A stretch of 64,000 bases of DNA. Origin: Bremerella volcania (GTDB taxonomy: Bacteria; Planctomycetota; Planctomycetia; Pirellulales; Pirellulaceae). Numbering within the stretch: position 1 is the first letter of the stretch; each line of letters starts with the position of its first letter. The notes under the pieces were generated by a model. The model had not been told where the DNA came from. It did not search any database and saw nothing but the letters and a program-made list of their open reading frames with translations. The stretch is from the NCBI RefSeq assembly GCF_007748115.1, contig NZ_CP036289.1, positions 2,666,001-2,730,000 on the forward strand. Reading direction: 5' to 3'. Positions 18,270-27,695 of this stretch are shown here, one piece after another. The position numbers and the translations under genes are program-made.

Positions 18270-19172
18270 ATGAACCCATATTACAGTCTCTATCGTCGTG
18301 GATCGAAGTTTCCTGGCTGGCTCTACAGCACGGATCATCTCAACCTCGTTTCCAGCCAGCCAGCTACGATTTCTGAGGCGGCTGAATTACCCGAATTGAA
18401 TCGGCGGACGGCACTGAAGCTTGGTGCGGGTGCATTAACTGTTGCAGCCATTGGCACGACACCTCGGCGGGCCGAGGCGGTCGGCCCCCTGTTGTGGTGG
18501 TTGGGAGTGGTTGTGGTCGAAGCCGCCATAGGATGGGTCATCGAGCGAACGCTAGAACGCTATGCGACCGGCTACATCGATGCGGCATTGGATATGGGGG
18601 AACAACAGTTCACTCGGACTGCAGAGACGATCCGCGCGAAACCGGCTGAAGTGATCAAGCCCGGTTTTCCAAAGTTCAAGAGGCCGGCACTGGCTGATGG
18701 AAAGCCTCAGCCCATTAACCAGCTACACGAAGAGACTCGCGACCCGTATCACATTGCCGAGGCGTATCATACGCCCACGGCGAAGCTTGTTGGATACAAC
18801 GGTGAAAAGAAGGGTTACAAGACCAACGACGGAAAGCCTGTCTTGAAGGTGGATTCGCTTCTCGCCCCCATCGATGCCAAGGCCGGCATGATGTACGTCA
18901 ATAAGAAAGAAGCGGAAGCCCAAGGCCAATATGGAGGCGAGTATCTCGTTCCAGACGAAGTACGGACCCAGCCCATTGACCAAAGGGTATTCAAGACGAA
19001 TTTCAAAAAGGCGGTCCAGATGTACGATCTCGACAATATGTCACGAGAGTTGACGTATGACGACGTCGCGTACATTCAGAAGACGGGAGACATCGAAGGA
19101 CGACCAACACTGGCTTACTATCTCAAAGAAGATGTCGCGAAGCAGGCAAATCTTCCAGGGATCTATTTTTAG
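18270..19172 (+). CDS. Tat-signal hypothetical protein
   Basis: 300 residues from the ATG at 18270 (GGAG 11 bases upstream; the GTG at 18234 is less likely). An unusually long N-terminal region precedes a twin-arginine signal (NRRTALKLGAGALTVAAIG, about 44-62). A hydrophobic helix (LLWWLGVVVVEAAIGWVI) follows, then a soluble part rich in Lys, Asp and Tyr without recognised motifs. First gene of a run of four with short gaps, all encoding exported proteins. The family is not recognised. Confidence 0.75.
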   Translation: MNPYYSLYRRGSKFPGWLYSTDHLNLVSSQPATISEAAELPELNRRTALKLGAGALTVAAIGTTPRRAEAVGPLLWWLGVVVVEAAIGWVIERTLERYATGYIDAALDMGEQQFTRTAETIRAKPAEVIKPGFPKFKRPALADGKPQPINQLHEETRDPYHIAEAYHTPTAKLVGYNGEKKGYKTNDGKPVLKVDSLLAPIDAKAGMMYVNKKEAEAQGQYGGEYLVPDEVRTQPIDQRVFKTNFKKAVQMYDLDNMSRELTYDDVAYIQKTGDIEGRPTLAYYLKEDVAKQANLPGIYF

Positions 19173-19211
19173 AACCCTGCTTTCCGAGAATCCAGAATTG
19201 GTGATGCTGGT

Positions 19212-20330
19212 ATGCGAATCGTTCTGACGACCGTGGTGTTGTGGCTAATCGCGTTGACGAACATCGGGCATTCAGAAAGGCCGATGTTCGTCGGCGTACG
19301 TGATGATTTGGCGATCGGCGAATTCGATTTGAATCGCATCTTACAAGGTCTTTCGCACCCCTCTGTTTTGCATGCCATCTATGACGGACGTCCTTTTCTA
19401 GGGGATTCCTCATCTCAGGGCAGGCTTGCGAGTATTGGCGAGAAGATCCTGGAGTCGGCCAACGACTCAGCGGCAAATCCGTGGGACGGTGCTCAGGCTC
19501 AGGCCCAATCGTTTCTTCGTGAGATCGTAGGAAACCTTCTCATTGGCGTAGCAAATGGTCAGCTAAAGCCGCTGGAAGTAGCACGAACGAAGTTTGCCAT
19601 CCTGACCGAGCATGAGCTGAATAAACTCGAATCCAATCCCGGGGCGTTCGAGTTCGAGGAAAATAGGCTGGAGTTTGCTAAACGCTATGCCCCTACTCTG
19701 TTTCAATACTCCGTGGAGTTGATCGAACTTCCAGTTCATTTTCACAAAATACGGCAGATGGATGGGATGCTGCAGAATGTTTCCAAGCTGAACAAGCAGA
19801 TGGAGGCTCTCCGCTTGGAGGAGCGATTCAAGAGCTCTGAAATCGATCGATTGAAGCGTCAGCATGAGCTGACTTCCGATCCAAACCTTGCTGGTGAATT
19901 GGCCAAAGCCGCCGAGTCCTTGATCTCTGAAGTCGAGAACATCACGCGGGATTACAACTCCCTGCTAGTCACGCGAGCGCCTAAGTTCAGCAATGCGGTT
20001 GATCTCAATGATGACGTAAGGGCATTCTATGCCGCCATCGTATTTACGATCGGTCAACGGAAGAGAGGCGGGCAACTTGGGGAGAAGGAGCCACAATACC
20101 TGAGGCAGCTGATTTACCTGGAGCGAGGTCGTTTTGATACGTACTCCATACTGGAAGATTACTCCTCGTCAGTTGGCATGCAAGATGAGGCTGAGCAGTT
20201 CCTTGCCCAGCGGGATCAATCTTTCACAAAACTAGAAGGCCTTCTAGCCGAGTACCGACAACTTGCCCAAAGCGACGAAGGATTAGTAGTTCACTGGGCC
20301 CAGACTCAGCAGCCGGAGTTGAGCCCGTGA
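19212..20330 (+). CDS. Exported alpha-helical hypothetical protein
   Basis: 372 residues with a Sec signal peptide (MRIVLTTVVLWLIALTNIGHS). The mature protein is predicted mostly helical, with a coiled-coil-like stretch around residues 180-255 (KLNKQMEALRLEERFKSS and onward). It starts 39 bp after the Tat-signal gene, and its stop overlaps the GTG start of the next gene by four bases, so the three are very likely cotranscribed. No known family. Confidence 0.75.
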   Translation: MRIVLTTVVLWLIALTNIGHSERPMFVGVRDDLAIGEFDLNRILQGLSHPSVLHAIYDGRPFLGDSSSQGRLASIGEKILESANDSAANPWDGAQAQAQSFLREIVGNLLIGVANGQLKPLEVARTKFAILTEHELNKLESNPGAFEFEENRLEFAKRYAPTLFQYSVELIELPVHFHKIRQMDGMLQNVSKLNKQMEALRLEERFKSSEIDRLKRQHELTSDPNLAGELAKAAESLISEVENITRDYNSLLVTRAPKFSNAVDLNDDVRAFYAAIVFTIGQRKRGGQLGEKEPQYLRQLIYLERGRFDTYSILEDYSSSVGMQDEAEQFLAQRDQSFTKLEGLLAEYRQLAQSDEGLVVHWAQTQQPELSP

Positions 20331-21967
20331 CAATAAAACATCTTTGCCACCTTGTTTTACTCATGGTGGTTCTTGTCTTTTCGCGCACTGCCTCCGCCGA
20401 AGTGTCGTCTCGGTATTGGTATAGTTCGACCTGCGAGAATCGCTTTAAAGCGGCCTTCGAGGAGTTGGTGGGTGATACGATCATTTTGCGAATGGAGGAC
20501 GACACACGTTCCAAGTTTGAACTTGGTGACCTGTCCCCTTCCGAGCGGCGGTTCGTCGACGCGATAAAGAATGCCCGCGAAGCGGCTACGCATCTCGAAG
20601 AGTCGCGCTGGCGCCCGGAAAAAGAACGTCAGCAAATGGAACGGCTGTTGACTCGATATCGCGTTCCGCCATATCGGGCTGTCTTTTCCGGGAATGAACC
20701 GGATTTGCCATACATGCAGTTTCCCGATCTCAGGGGACGATGGATTGAGATTCGGGGTGTGGAATACTTCGTTGTGGCCGCTCGCGAAGCGGTGGATGCG
20801 ACAGCATACGATCATTTGGTCGTTGTTGACCCAAACTTTGGAAGTGCGACGCTTCAAGGATCGGATGTTCCCGAGTTTCACATCCTTCCTTCCTATTGGA
20901 CCAAACGCAATTACCAGCCGCGGATTAGCACTACGAAAGGGAATCCGTTTCGCCAACGCGGGTGGGTAAACGTGAGCGTTCATCGACCCTTTATCCCTGA
21001 CGAAATGTACTTCGCCTCAGGTAATTGGACGAATCGAGAGATCGCGCTGGCGTTACCCAAAATCGAGGCGACTCGCACGAACTTCCATCTGTGGGAGAAC
21101 GAATACAGGCTTGCCGAAGCATGCTGGAACTATCACAAGGGAAATCAGATTGCTTCGCGTTGCTTTCAAGAAGGGTGGATCGACGCGTTCCCCTATCATT
21201 CTGGAAAGGCAAGCAACGCCGGTGAACTGTTAGAGGCCCAGGCGTACTACGACGAAGCGTTTCGCCTGGCACCCGACTGGGGAGAGCCGCTGTTGCGTTC
21301 GGCGGCCATTGATGAACGCGTAGGGAGGTTGGCTTCCGCCCACCGAAAAATCGACCAATTCTCATCGTTGCCTGGTACGTGGGATGAGTTGCCGATCCCT
21401 GTTCGGAGTCATAAGGACCTGGAATCTGCCGCGATCATTCTACGAGCCCGGCTATTAGTAATTTCGCCACGCCCCTGGCAATTCGGTGACGGCAGGGTAA
21501 CGTCTCTCGTCGATTCTGCCATTTCCGAAATCCAAAAAATCGCATCGGAGTCTTCGGCAGCAATGAATCTTGCTCCGAGGCTTCTCAAGAACCTACTAGT
21601 CGCATCGACTCAGCACTTCGAAATTCGGAGAGATCAATATTACGCGGAAGATCCGCCTGAACTGTTGAGCCTGTTTGCAGCGATTTCCGCTTCTAAATAC
21701 GGATCACATCGACTGGCCGACGTCGATCTGGAGGGCGTAAGTACCGAGGTTGAAATCGACCTGACGGCCGAGGTTACCGACGCGATAGCACGCAGTCAGG
21801 AGCAAATCGATTTGGCACAGTTTCGCAAAGCTTACAACTTGGCCCTGGGGGCCGTCGAAAGGTCTCGCGAATCCAGTCGCTCGCAGGACGTCGTGGGGAA
21901 AGCGGATGCCCAACTCAGTCACGCAGCGGCCAATTGGATCTTGTTTAACCTAAATTATGGACTGTAA
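20327..21967 (+). CDS. Exported protein with SHD1-like domain and TPR-like helices
   Basis: 546 residues from a GTG start that overlaps the previous stop (GTGA). Signal peptide (HLVLLMVVLVFSRTASA). Residues about 35-77 (FKAAFEELVGDTIILRMEDD ... FELGDLSPSERRFV) fit the SLA1 homology domain 1 pattern often seen in planctomycete exported proteins. A C-terminal helical region includes one TPR-like repeat (LEAQAYYDEAFRLAPDWGEP). The precise function is unknown. It is in the same operon as its neighbours on both sides. Confidence 0.75.
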   Translation: MTIKHLCHLVLLMVVLVFSRTASAEVSSRYWYSSTCENRFKAAFEELVGDTIILRMEDDTRSKFELGDLSPSERRFVDAIKNAREAATHLEESRWRPEKERQQMERLLTRYRVPPYRAVFSGNEPDLPYMQFPDLRGRWIEIRGVEYFVVAAREAVDATAYDHLVVVDPNFGSATLQGSDVPEFHILPSYWTKRNYQPRISTTKGNPFRQRGWVNVSVHRPFIPDEMYFASGNWTNREIALALPKIEATRTNFHLWENEYRLAEACWNYHKGNQIASRCFQEGWIDAFPYHSGKASNAGELLEAQAYYDEAFRLAPDWGEPLLRSAAIDERVGRLASAHRKIDQFSSLPGTWDELPIPVRSHKDLESAAIILRARLLVISPRPWQFGDGRVTSLVDSAISEIQKIASESSAAMNLAPRLLKNLLVASTQHFEIRRDQYYAEDPPELLSLFAAISASKYGSHRLADVDLEGVSTEVEIDLTAEVTDAIARSQEQIDLAQFRKAYNLALGAVERSRESSRSQDVVGKADAQLSHAAANWILFNLNYGL

Positions 21968-21981
21968 GAGAAACGCCATCC

Positions 21982-23043
21982 ATGTTCGAATGCAACCGAT
22001 GTGCCTTACCGACCTCCTTAGTGTTAGTTGTAACACTATGTTTCTGCCAAGCCGCGCATGGACAGAATACACAATCACAGACTGGGGCGCGGGATTGGAA
22101 TTTCAATCTCTCGGAATCCCTCTGGAAGGATCAGATTGTCCGCAAGACTTCCCTGACGATTGGCAATCAACCTCCGGTTAAGTCGGAAACGACTCAATCG
22201 CTTTGGACCTCAATTACCGGGTTGGCCTTTGAATCGTCGACGAACCGATTTAATGTGACGACCGTGGTCCGTCGAGTAAGGTACGCCATTGTTCTGCCAG
22301 GTAGCGAAGAAGTTGTGTTCGACTTGGCCTTGGATGACGAGGAAGAAGACGCCCCTGACACGTTACCTTTCGTGCGAAAGGACATGGAGGAGGTTTTAGG
22401 CCTTCGAGGCTACTTTTTTGTATCGAAGAATGGGGACGTATCAGATGTCACGTTGATCAAGAATCGGGATCGTTCTTCAGGCGGCCGGGGCCTGAATGCC
22501 GGATTACCGAGCTTAGATGCGATTACCGGCAATTCCTCTCGCCAACCCGCATCCCGTTTCCAGGCTCAGCTTGAGCGGAGGTTTAAACTCGTCGACCAGG
22601 GGAATGCCTGGGAAGTGCAAGAGACCTATCTTTCGGGCGATAAGAACTTAGGATGGCAGGTCGATATTACCTGGCAATGCAATGCTAAGGGGATGATCGA
22701 TGCATCGACTGAGGAGATCGCATTGCAATGTAAACAAATAACGCTCACCATGCCGTCGGAAGACATTGGCGAAATGTCGGCTCCAATTCCCATGACGCTT
22801 ATTTCAGGCACAGGGACCATTCATTTTGATCATTCTGTCGGACAGATAGCCGCATTTACCAAGGAGATTGAGTTTTCTGGGGAAATAACTCTGAACAATA
22901 AGTCACTGCCAAGCGGATCAATCGTGGCTCGTGTCGAATGCGATTGGTCGCATTCTGCCGAGAACCAGATACTACAGCGACCGGTTCAAAGGCCGGTTTC
23001 CGTTCCCAGTTCGCCAATGTCGACGGGCAATGTCAATCCATAG
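21982..23043 (+). CDS. Exported beta-rich hypothetical protein
   Basis: 353 residues. The N terminus holds a signal peptide (SLVLVVTLCFCQAAHG). The mature part is beta-rich, with segments about complete salt-like repeats such as FVSKNGDVSDVTLIKN and an acidic turn DLALDDEEEDAPD. The overall pattern resembles DUF6263-type proteins, but I cannot confirm it. It starts 14 bp after the previous stop and closes the four-gene run; no terminator hairpin is obvious after it. Confidence 0.72.
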   Translation: MFECNRCALPTSLVLVVTLCFCQAAHGQNTQSQTGARDWNFNLSESLWKDQIVRKTSLTIGNQPPVKSETTQSLWTSITGLAFESSTNRFNVTTVVRRVRYAIVLPGSEEVVFDLALDDEEEDAPDTLPFVRKDMEEVLGLRGYFFVSKNGDVSDVTLIKNRDRSSGGRGLNAGLPSLDAITGNSSRQPASRFQAQLERRFKLVDQGNAWEVQETYLSGDKNLGWQVDITWQCNAKGMIDASTEEIALQCKQITLTMPSEDIGEMSAPIPMTLISGTGTIHFDHSVGQIAAFTKEIEFSGEITLNNKSLPSGSIVARVECDWSHSAENQILQRPVQRPVSVPSSPMSTGNVNP

Positions 23044-23430
23044 TGGTCTCATACCGAGGTCACTTGCTTTCGATTGTCTGCATTCTTCCGGCGGGCAGAC
23101 GTTAAACGCTTTTACTCCACATTGGTAGGGCAGGCCAAATGGCTCCTTTTGCATCAGAGGCAATTGATGCTTTTGGTGCGTGAAGCCAAGTAGATTCTGT
23201 GACACACTGCTAGCAGCGAGTGGGATTTTCCGACGTTCTTTGAAATCGCAAGTGCTTGCGCGAATTCAGGTAAACTCCGTCGTTCAGGTAGGACGATTTT
23301 CTTAGGGGAGGCATTGTGGTCCTTTCCCATTGGTCTGGACCGCTCTTCACGTGAAGCGATGCTTGCGGATATGATCTCCGCGACACGCTCCCAGTTCTCA
23401 AGGATCGAGACTGCTGCACGGGTTCAAGGA
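23044..23430. other. Intergenic region before the TPR/ExbB/ExbD operon
   Basis: 387 bp. The frame of the next gene is open from a TTG at 23314 that follows AGGGGAGG, so translation might begin there or at 23359, but the signal peptide favours 23431. A short inverted repeat GCAAG-TG-CTTGC is near 23247. Otherwise nothing recognisable. Confidence 0.45.
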
Positions 23431-26382
23431 ATGAGACCCTCTTTTCAAAAGATTTGGCTAGTTGCTGTATTCGCCCTGGTTGCGACCGGGAGTGCTATGG
23501 TCCGAGCGGATCAGGCCACCGACCAATATCGGATCGCCTCGTTTCACTACGCCAGGGGTGATTGGCAGCAAGCGATCGACGCATTCGATCAATTCCTGGC
23601 TCAGCACCCTGATCATTCGCAGGTAGGCGTCATTCACTTCTACCGCGGTGAGTCGCTCGTTCAGTTGTCGCGCAGTGAGGAAGCGCTGCGTGCTTACACG
23701 CTTTTCCTGAGCAAGCTGCCGCAGCACAGCTTCGCCGAACATGCTGAATTCCGAGTCGCCGAATGCTACTTTCTTTCTGGCCAGTACGAAGCGGCCAAGA
23801 ACGCATTTCAAATCTTTCAAGGTAAGTACAAGAACAGCAAGCTGATTCCTCACGCCTATCCGTACCTCGCTGAGATCGCGAGCAAAGAACAGCGTTGGGA
23901 CGAAGCGATCCTGATGTACGGTAAGTCGGTCAAAGAAGCGACCACACCAAACATGACGATTGAATCCCGCTTGGGGCTGGCTCGGTGCTACGGTCAAACA
24001 GGCGACTGGAAGGAAGCGGGGCTCACTTACGAACAACTGCTGATCGATTTGAAGGACCATCCCGGCAAGTACGCCGCAGGTACGATCGCCCTGGAAGCAG
24101 GCATCGCGGAATTCAAGGCCGGAAACTACCGCAGGGCCGTCGATCGCTTTGAATTGGCCGCCAAGCAGCAGCCCAAGCTTGACGAGCAAACCAGCTTCTG
24201 GATTGCCAAAACTTACTACCAGGTTCGCGACTGGCCCAATGCGGCCGAGCGACTTGAGCAGCTTAAAGCCAACCAATCCTTGCCGGAATTCCAGGACGAA
24301 ATCCATTACTTGATGGCGAAGATTTCGCTCGCTCAAGGCAGCGCCGATGATGCCATTGCCTTGTTCAACGAACAGATCGAAAGCTGGCCGGAATCTTCGT
24401 GGACCGATGAGGCCCTCTACCAGTTGATCACCATTCACCTGGATGGCAATGACATGGACGCGGCGCAGGCGGCCTGGCAGCAGTTGTCGAAACGCCCGCA
24501 GCCGAACTCGCTGACCATTCGTGCTCAGATGAGCCTGGCTGCCCATCTGCAAACGCACGACGCCCACGCCAAAGCCCTCGAGGTTCTGCAATCGGAGTTT
24601 CCTCAGGTCGAAGCGAAGGTCGCCCAGGCAGATCGCCGGAACTACTTGACGGCCGTTTCTCTATTTGCCTTGTCGCGAAAGGAGGAAGCGAAGCAGCTTC
24701 TTGAGTCTTCCGAATCGATGCCTGCGGGACCGTACCGCGGCATGTCGCTCATGCTGTTGGGGCTGATCCATAGTCAAGATGAAGAGTGGACCAACACGGT
24801 CGACGTGCTGGATCGCTCGCTGCAGGATCTGACTGCGACCGAACATCGCAACCTGGTTCAACTTCGCCGCACGACGGCCCTGCTCCATTGCGACCGGGTA
24901 AAAGACGCGAAAGAGGCCTGGAGCCAGGTCGATCGTCGACAGATCGCCACGACGACTTACTTGAATGAGGTGTCGCAAATCGCGGGGGCCGCTTACCGAA
25001 GTGGTGAGATTGCCTGGGCGAAGACGCTTTACCAGGAGTTGGCTGCCCAGGACAACCCAGAGAAGTTCGTCGAGCAAGGTCTGGCCGGTTTGGCCTGGTG
25101 CCAGTTGGCGACCTCCGATGCGGCCGCCGCCACGAAGACCCTCGATCAGCTCCTTGAGAAGAACCCCAACAGTGCGTTGGCCGTGGGGGCGATGTACCAA
25201 CAGGCCCAACAGATGGAAGAAGTTGACGTCGAATTGGCCATCGGACGCTACCAACAGTTGGCTGCGCATCATCCTCAAGACCCGCTGGCGGCTCACGCCA
25301 AGCTCCGATGTGCTTCGCTTCTCGATCAGCTACAGCGAGACGCCGAGGCGGAAGCCATCCTGGTGGAACTGACCGAAAGCAAGCCAGATGTGCTGCCAGC
25401 GGAAGATCTCTGGTACCGCCTGGCCTGGGTTCGCATCGACCAAAAGAAGCAGGACGAAGCGATCGAGGCGTTCGAGCAGATCCATCAAAGGTTCCAGGAT
25501 AGCGACCTGTGGGAAGACTCGACCTACCGCATCGCCGAGGCCGCACTTAGTGCCGGTGACATCGAAAAAGCCCGAGAGTACCTGAAAAAGCTGCTAGAGA
25601 AAAAGGGACAGAGCAAGGTCGCCATGTTTGGCCGCTACATGCTCGGCCAGGTCGAAGTACATGCCGGAAACTGGCAGGCTGCGATCCCGCACATGGACGC
25701 CGTGGCCGAGCACGTCGCCGACGAACCACTACACAGCATGGCCATGTTCTGGGGTGGCGAAGCTCGCTTTCGCAGCGAGAAGTTCGCCGAAGCCAAGACC
25801 AAGTTCGAGCAGATGCTGACCGACAACATGGGCCGCGATTTGGAAAGCTTGCCGATTGCTGAAATGCGGCTCGCCCAGATCTTCGCGCATCAAGACGACT
25901 GGGAAGCCGCCTACCAGAAGGCGTTGGAAATCGAAAACCATTACCCCAACTTCGCTCAGGCTCATGAGCTTGATTATCTGATGGGGCGATGCCTGGCCCG
26001 TCAGGGAGAGTTCCAGAAGGCCCGCGCTGCCTACCGCAAGGTGACTCAGTCGCCGACCGCCGCGCAGGGGGAAACGGCCGCGATGGCTCAGTGGATGATT
26101 GGCGAGACCTACTTCCATCAAAAGAACTACGATGCGGCTGTTCGGGCCTACGCCCAAGTCGCAACCAATCACGAAGCCTTCTCGAAGTGGAAAGCGGCCG
26201 CTCTGCTGCAGATCGGCAAATGCCGCGAGATTCAAGAGAACTGGGAGAAGGCCACGCAGTACTACACGGAAGTAAGTACTGATTTCGGGGACTCGCCTTT
26301 TGCCCCAGAGGCGGAAACGCGTTTGAGCGTCGTGCGACAACGCACACAGCAAGCTCAACGGGAAGGAACAAGGACCAAGTAA
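23431..26382 (+). CDS. Large exported TPR protein
   Basis: 983 residues from the ATG at 23431, where a Sec signal peptide (KIWLVAVFALVATGSAMVRA) begins. The rest is an almost continuous array of TPR-like helix pairs, for example ARGDWQQAIDAFDQFLAQHP and SGQYEAAKNAFQIFQGKY, and similar repeats down to the C terminus. TPR arrays bind other proteins, so it is probably a periplasmic scaffold. The ExbB gene begins directly after its stop codon (TAA-ATG), and the next three genes are tightly packed, so all four form one operon. It may be the periplasmic partner of the ExbB/ExbD motor, in the way YbgF/CpoB accompanies Tol-Pal; that is inference. Confidence 0.88.
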   Translation: MRPSFQKIWLVAVFALVATGSAMVRADQATDQYRIASFHYARGDWQQAIDAFDQFLAQHPDHSQVGVIHFYRGESLVQLSRSEEALRAYTLFLSKLPQHSFAEHAEFRVAECYFLSGQYEAAKNAFQIFQGKYKNSKLIPHAYPYLAEIASKEQRWDEAILMYGKSVKEATTPNMTIESRLGLARCYGQTGDWKEAGLTYEQLLIDLKDHPGKYAAGTIALEAGIAEFKAGNYRRAVDRFELAAKQQPKLDEQTSFWIAKTYYQVRDWPNAAERLEQLKANQSLPEFQDEIHYLMAKISLAQGSADDAIALFNEQIESWPESSWTDEALYQLITIHLDGNDMDAAQAAWQQLSKRPQPNSLTIRAQMSLAAHLQTHDAHAKALEVLQSEFPQVEAKVAQADRRNYLTAVSLFALSRKEEAKQLLESSESMPAGPYRGMSLMLLGLIHSQDEEWTNTVDVLDRSLQDLTATEHRNLVQLRRTTALLHCDRVKDAKEAWSQVDRRQIATTTYLNEVSQIAGAAYRSGEIAWAKTLYQELAAQDNPEKFVEQGLAGLAWCQLATSDAAAATKTLDQLLEKNPNSALAVGAMYQQAQQMEEVDVELAIGRYQQLAAHHPQDPLAAHAKLRCASLLDQLQRDAEAEAILVELTESKPDVLPAEDLWYRLAWVRIDQKKQDEAIEAFEQIHQRFQDSDLWEDSTYRIAEAALSAGDIEKAREYLKKLLEKKGQSKVAMFGRYMLGQVEVHAGNWQAAIPHMDAVAEHVADEPLHSMAMFWGGEARFRSEKFAEAKTKFEQMLTDNMGRDLESLPIAEMRLAQIFAHQDDWEAAYQKALEIENHYPNFAQAHELDYLMGRCLARQGEFQKARAAYRKVTQSPTAAQGETAAMAQWMIGETYFHQKNYDAAVRAYAQVATNHEAFSKWKAAALLQIGKCREIQENWEKATQYYTEVSTDFGDSPFAPEAETRLSVVRQRTQQAQREGTRTK

Positions 26383-27249
26383 ATGATCAGTCATGGGGTA
26401 GAATGGATGCTCACCTCACACGTTCGCCGTTCGCTGGCTTATGGTGCGCTGCTGACCATCGTTTGGGGATGTATGGCCTCGAGCCTACTGGCGCAAGGAG
26501 CGGTCGAACCGGCTCCTCTTCCGCCAGGTCTGCCGACGCTCAGTGAAGATAGTCCTATCCCGACCAAGAACCTGCTGCAGGTCTTTCATGACGGTGGACT
26601 GCTGATGTATCCCATCGCGCTTTGCTCTTTCATTCTGCTGGTCTTCGTCTTCGAACGTGCCATCAGCCTAAGGCGCGGTCGCGTGATTCCACGCCCTTTC
26701 GTCAAGCGTTTCATCGAGCAGGTCAAGGATGGTCGCATCGACCAGGATCAGGCTCTTGCCCTGTGTGAAGAAAATCAAAGCCCCGTCGCGGAAGTCTTTG
26801 CGGCAGCCGTGAAAAAGTGGGGACGCAGTTGCGTGGAAGTCGAACAGGCAATTCTCGACGCTGGAGAACGCGTCACGTCGCGGCTTCGTCAGTACCTGAG
26901 ATTGTTCAACGGCATCAGCACGATCAGTCCTCTGCTGGGATTACTCGGCACGGTGCTCGGCATGATCAGTGCGTTTAACGCGATTGCCGCCAACGGAGAA
27001 GCAGCCGGCCAGCGAGAACTTCTGGCCAGCGGCATCAGCCAGGCACTACTCACCACGGCAGCCGGGATGACGGTCGCCTTGCCGGCACTGATCGCCTACT
27101 TGTTCTTCTCGGGCCGGGTCGATCGCTTGATCATGGAGATCGACTTGCACAGCCAGGAAGTCGTCAACGCGATTGCCTCGGACGGCTGGAAGGATAAGAA
27201 GAAGTCGCCATCACGGCGTGCATCACGTTCCACCGCGAAAGCGGCCTAG
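26383..27249 (+). CDS. exbB: MotA/TolQ/ExbB proton channel family protein
   Basis: 288 residues, the channel subunit of a proton-driven motor. Signal-like N terminus (about 17-38), then a TM helix (LLMYPIALCSFILLVFVFE, about 73-91), a cytoplasmic loop, and the pair of conserved TM helices with the family block SPLLGLLGTVLGMISAF (about 184-200) and LTTAAGMTVALPALIAYLFF. The ATG abuts the preceding stop; an alternative ATG is at 26407. It is followed 23 bp later by exbD. Confidence 0.92.
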   Translation: MISHGVEWMLTSHVRRSLAYGALLTIVWGCMASSLLAQGAVEPAPLPPGLPTLSEDSPIPTKNLLQVFHDGGLLMYPIALCSFILLVFVFERAISLRRGRVIPRPFVKRFIEQVKDGRIDQDQALALCEENQSPVAEVFAAAVKKWGRSCVEVEQAILDAGERVTSRLRQYLRLFNGISTISPLLGLLGTVLGMISAFNAIAANGEAAGQRELLASGISQALLTTAAGMTVALPALIAYLFFSGRVDRLIMEIDLHSQEVVNAIASDGWKDKKKSPSRRASRSTAKAA

Positions 27250-27272
27250 TCACACCCACCAGGGAGACGGTC

Positions 27273-27692
27273 ATGCCGCTGAAGACGCATAACGAAGAAG
27301 CCCCGGCGCTGAACCTGACGCCGATGATCGACATCCTTTTCCTGTTGATCATCTTCTTCATGGTCGGATCGAAGTTTACCGAGATGGAACGCTCGGTCGA
27401 CCTGGACGTGCCGCAGGTAAGCGACATGGGGGCGCTGACGGCCGCACCTGAAAAGAAGGTCATCAATATCTTTCGCGACGGCCGGGTGATGCTTGGCACG
27501 CAAGAGGTCAACCTGGAAGATCTCAAGGCACACTTAGCCGCTTCTCAGGCCGAATACCGGGACCTAGGGGTTCTCGTACGTGGCGATAGTGACGTTCCCT
27601 TTCAGCAGGTTGCTACGGTGCTGACGACTGTCCGGCAGGCAGGCATCGCTGAGATGGCCATTTCGGTCCGCCTATCCAACGAGCGGAGGTAG
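27273..27692 (+). CDS. exbD: ExbD/TolR family biopolymer transport protein
   Basis: 139 residues. A short cytoplasmic N terminus, one TM helix with the essential Asp20 in the family motif LNLTPMIDILFLLIIFF, and a periplasmic ExbD/TolR domain. It couples the proton channel of ExbB to a periplasmic partner. The next gene starts 3 bp after its stop. Confidence 0.93.
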   Translation: MPLKTHNEEAPALNLTPMIDILFLLIIFFMVGSKFTEMERSVDLDVPQVSDMGALTAAPEKKVINIFRDGRVMLGTQEVNLEDLKAHLAASQAEYRDLGVLVRGDSDVPFQQVATVLTTVRQAGIAEMAISVRLSNERR

Positions 27693-27695
27693 CCG

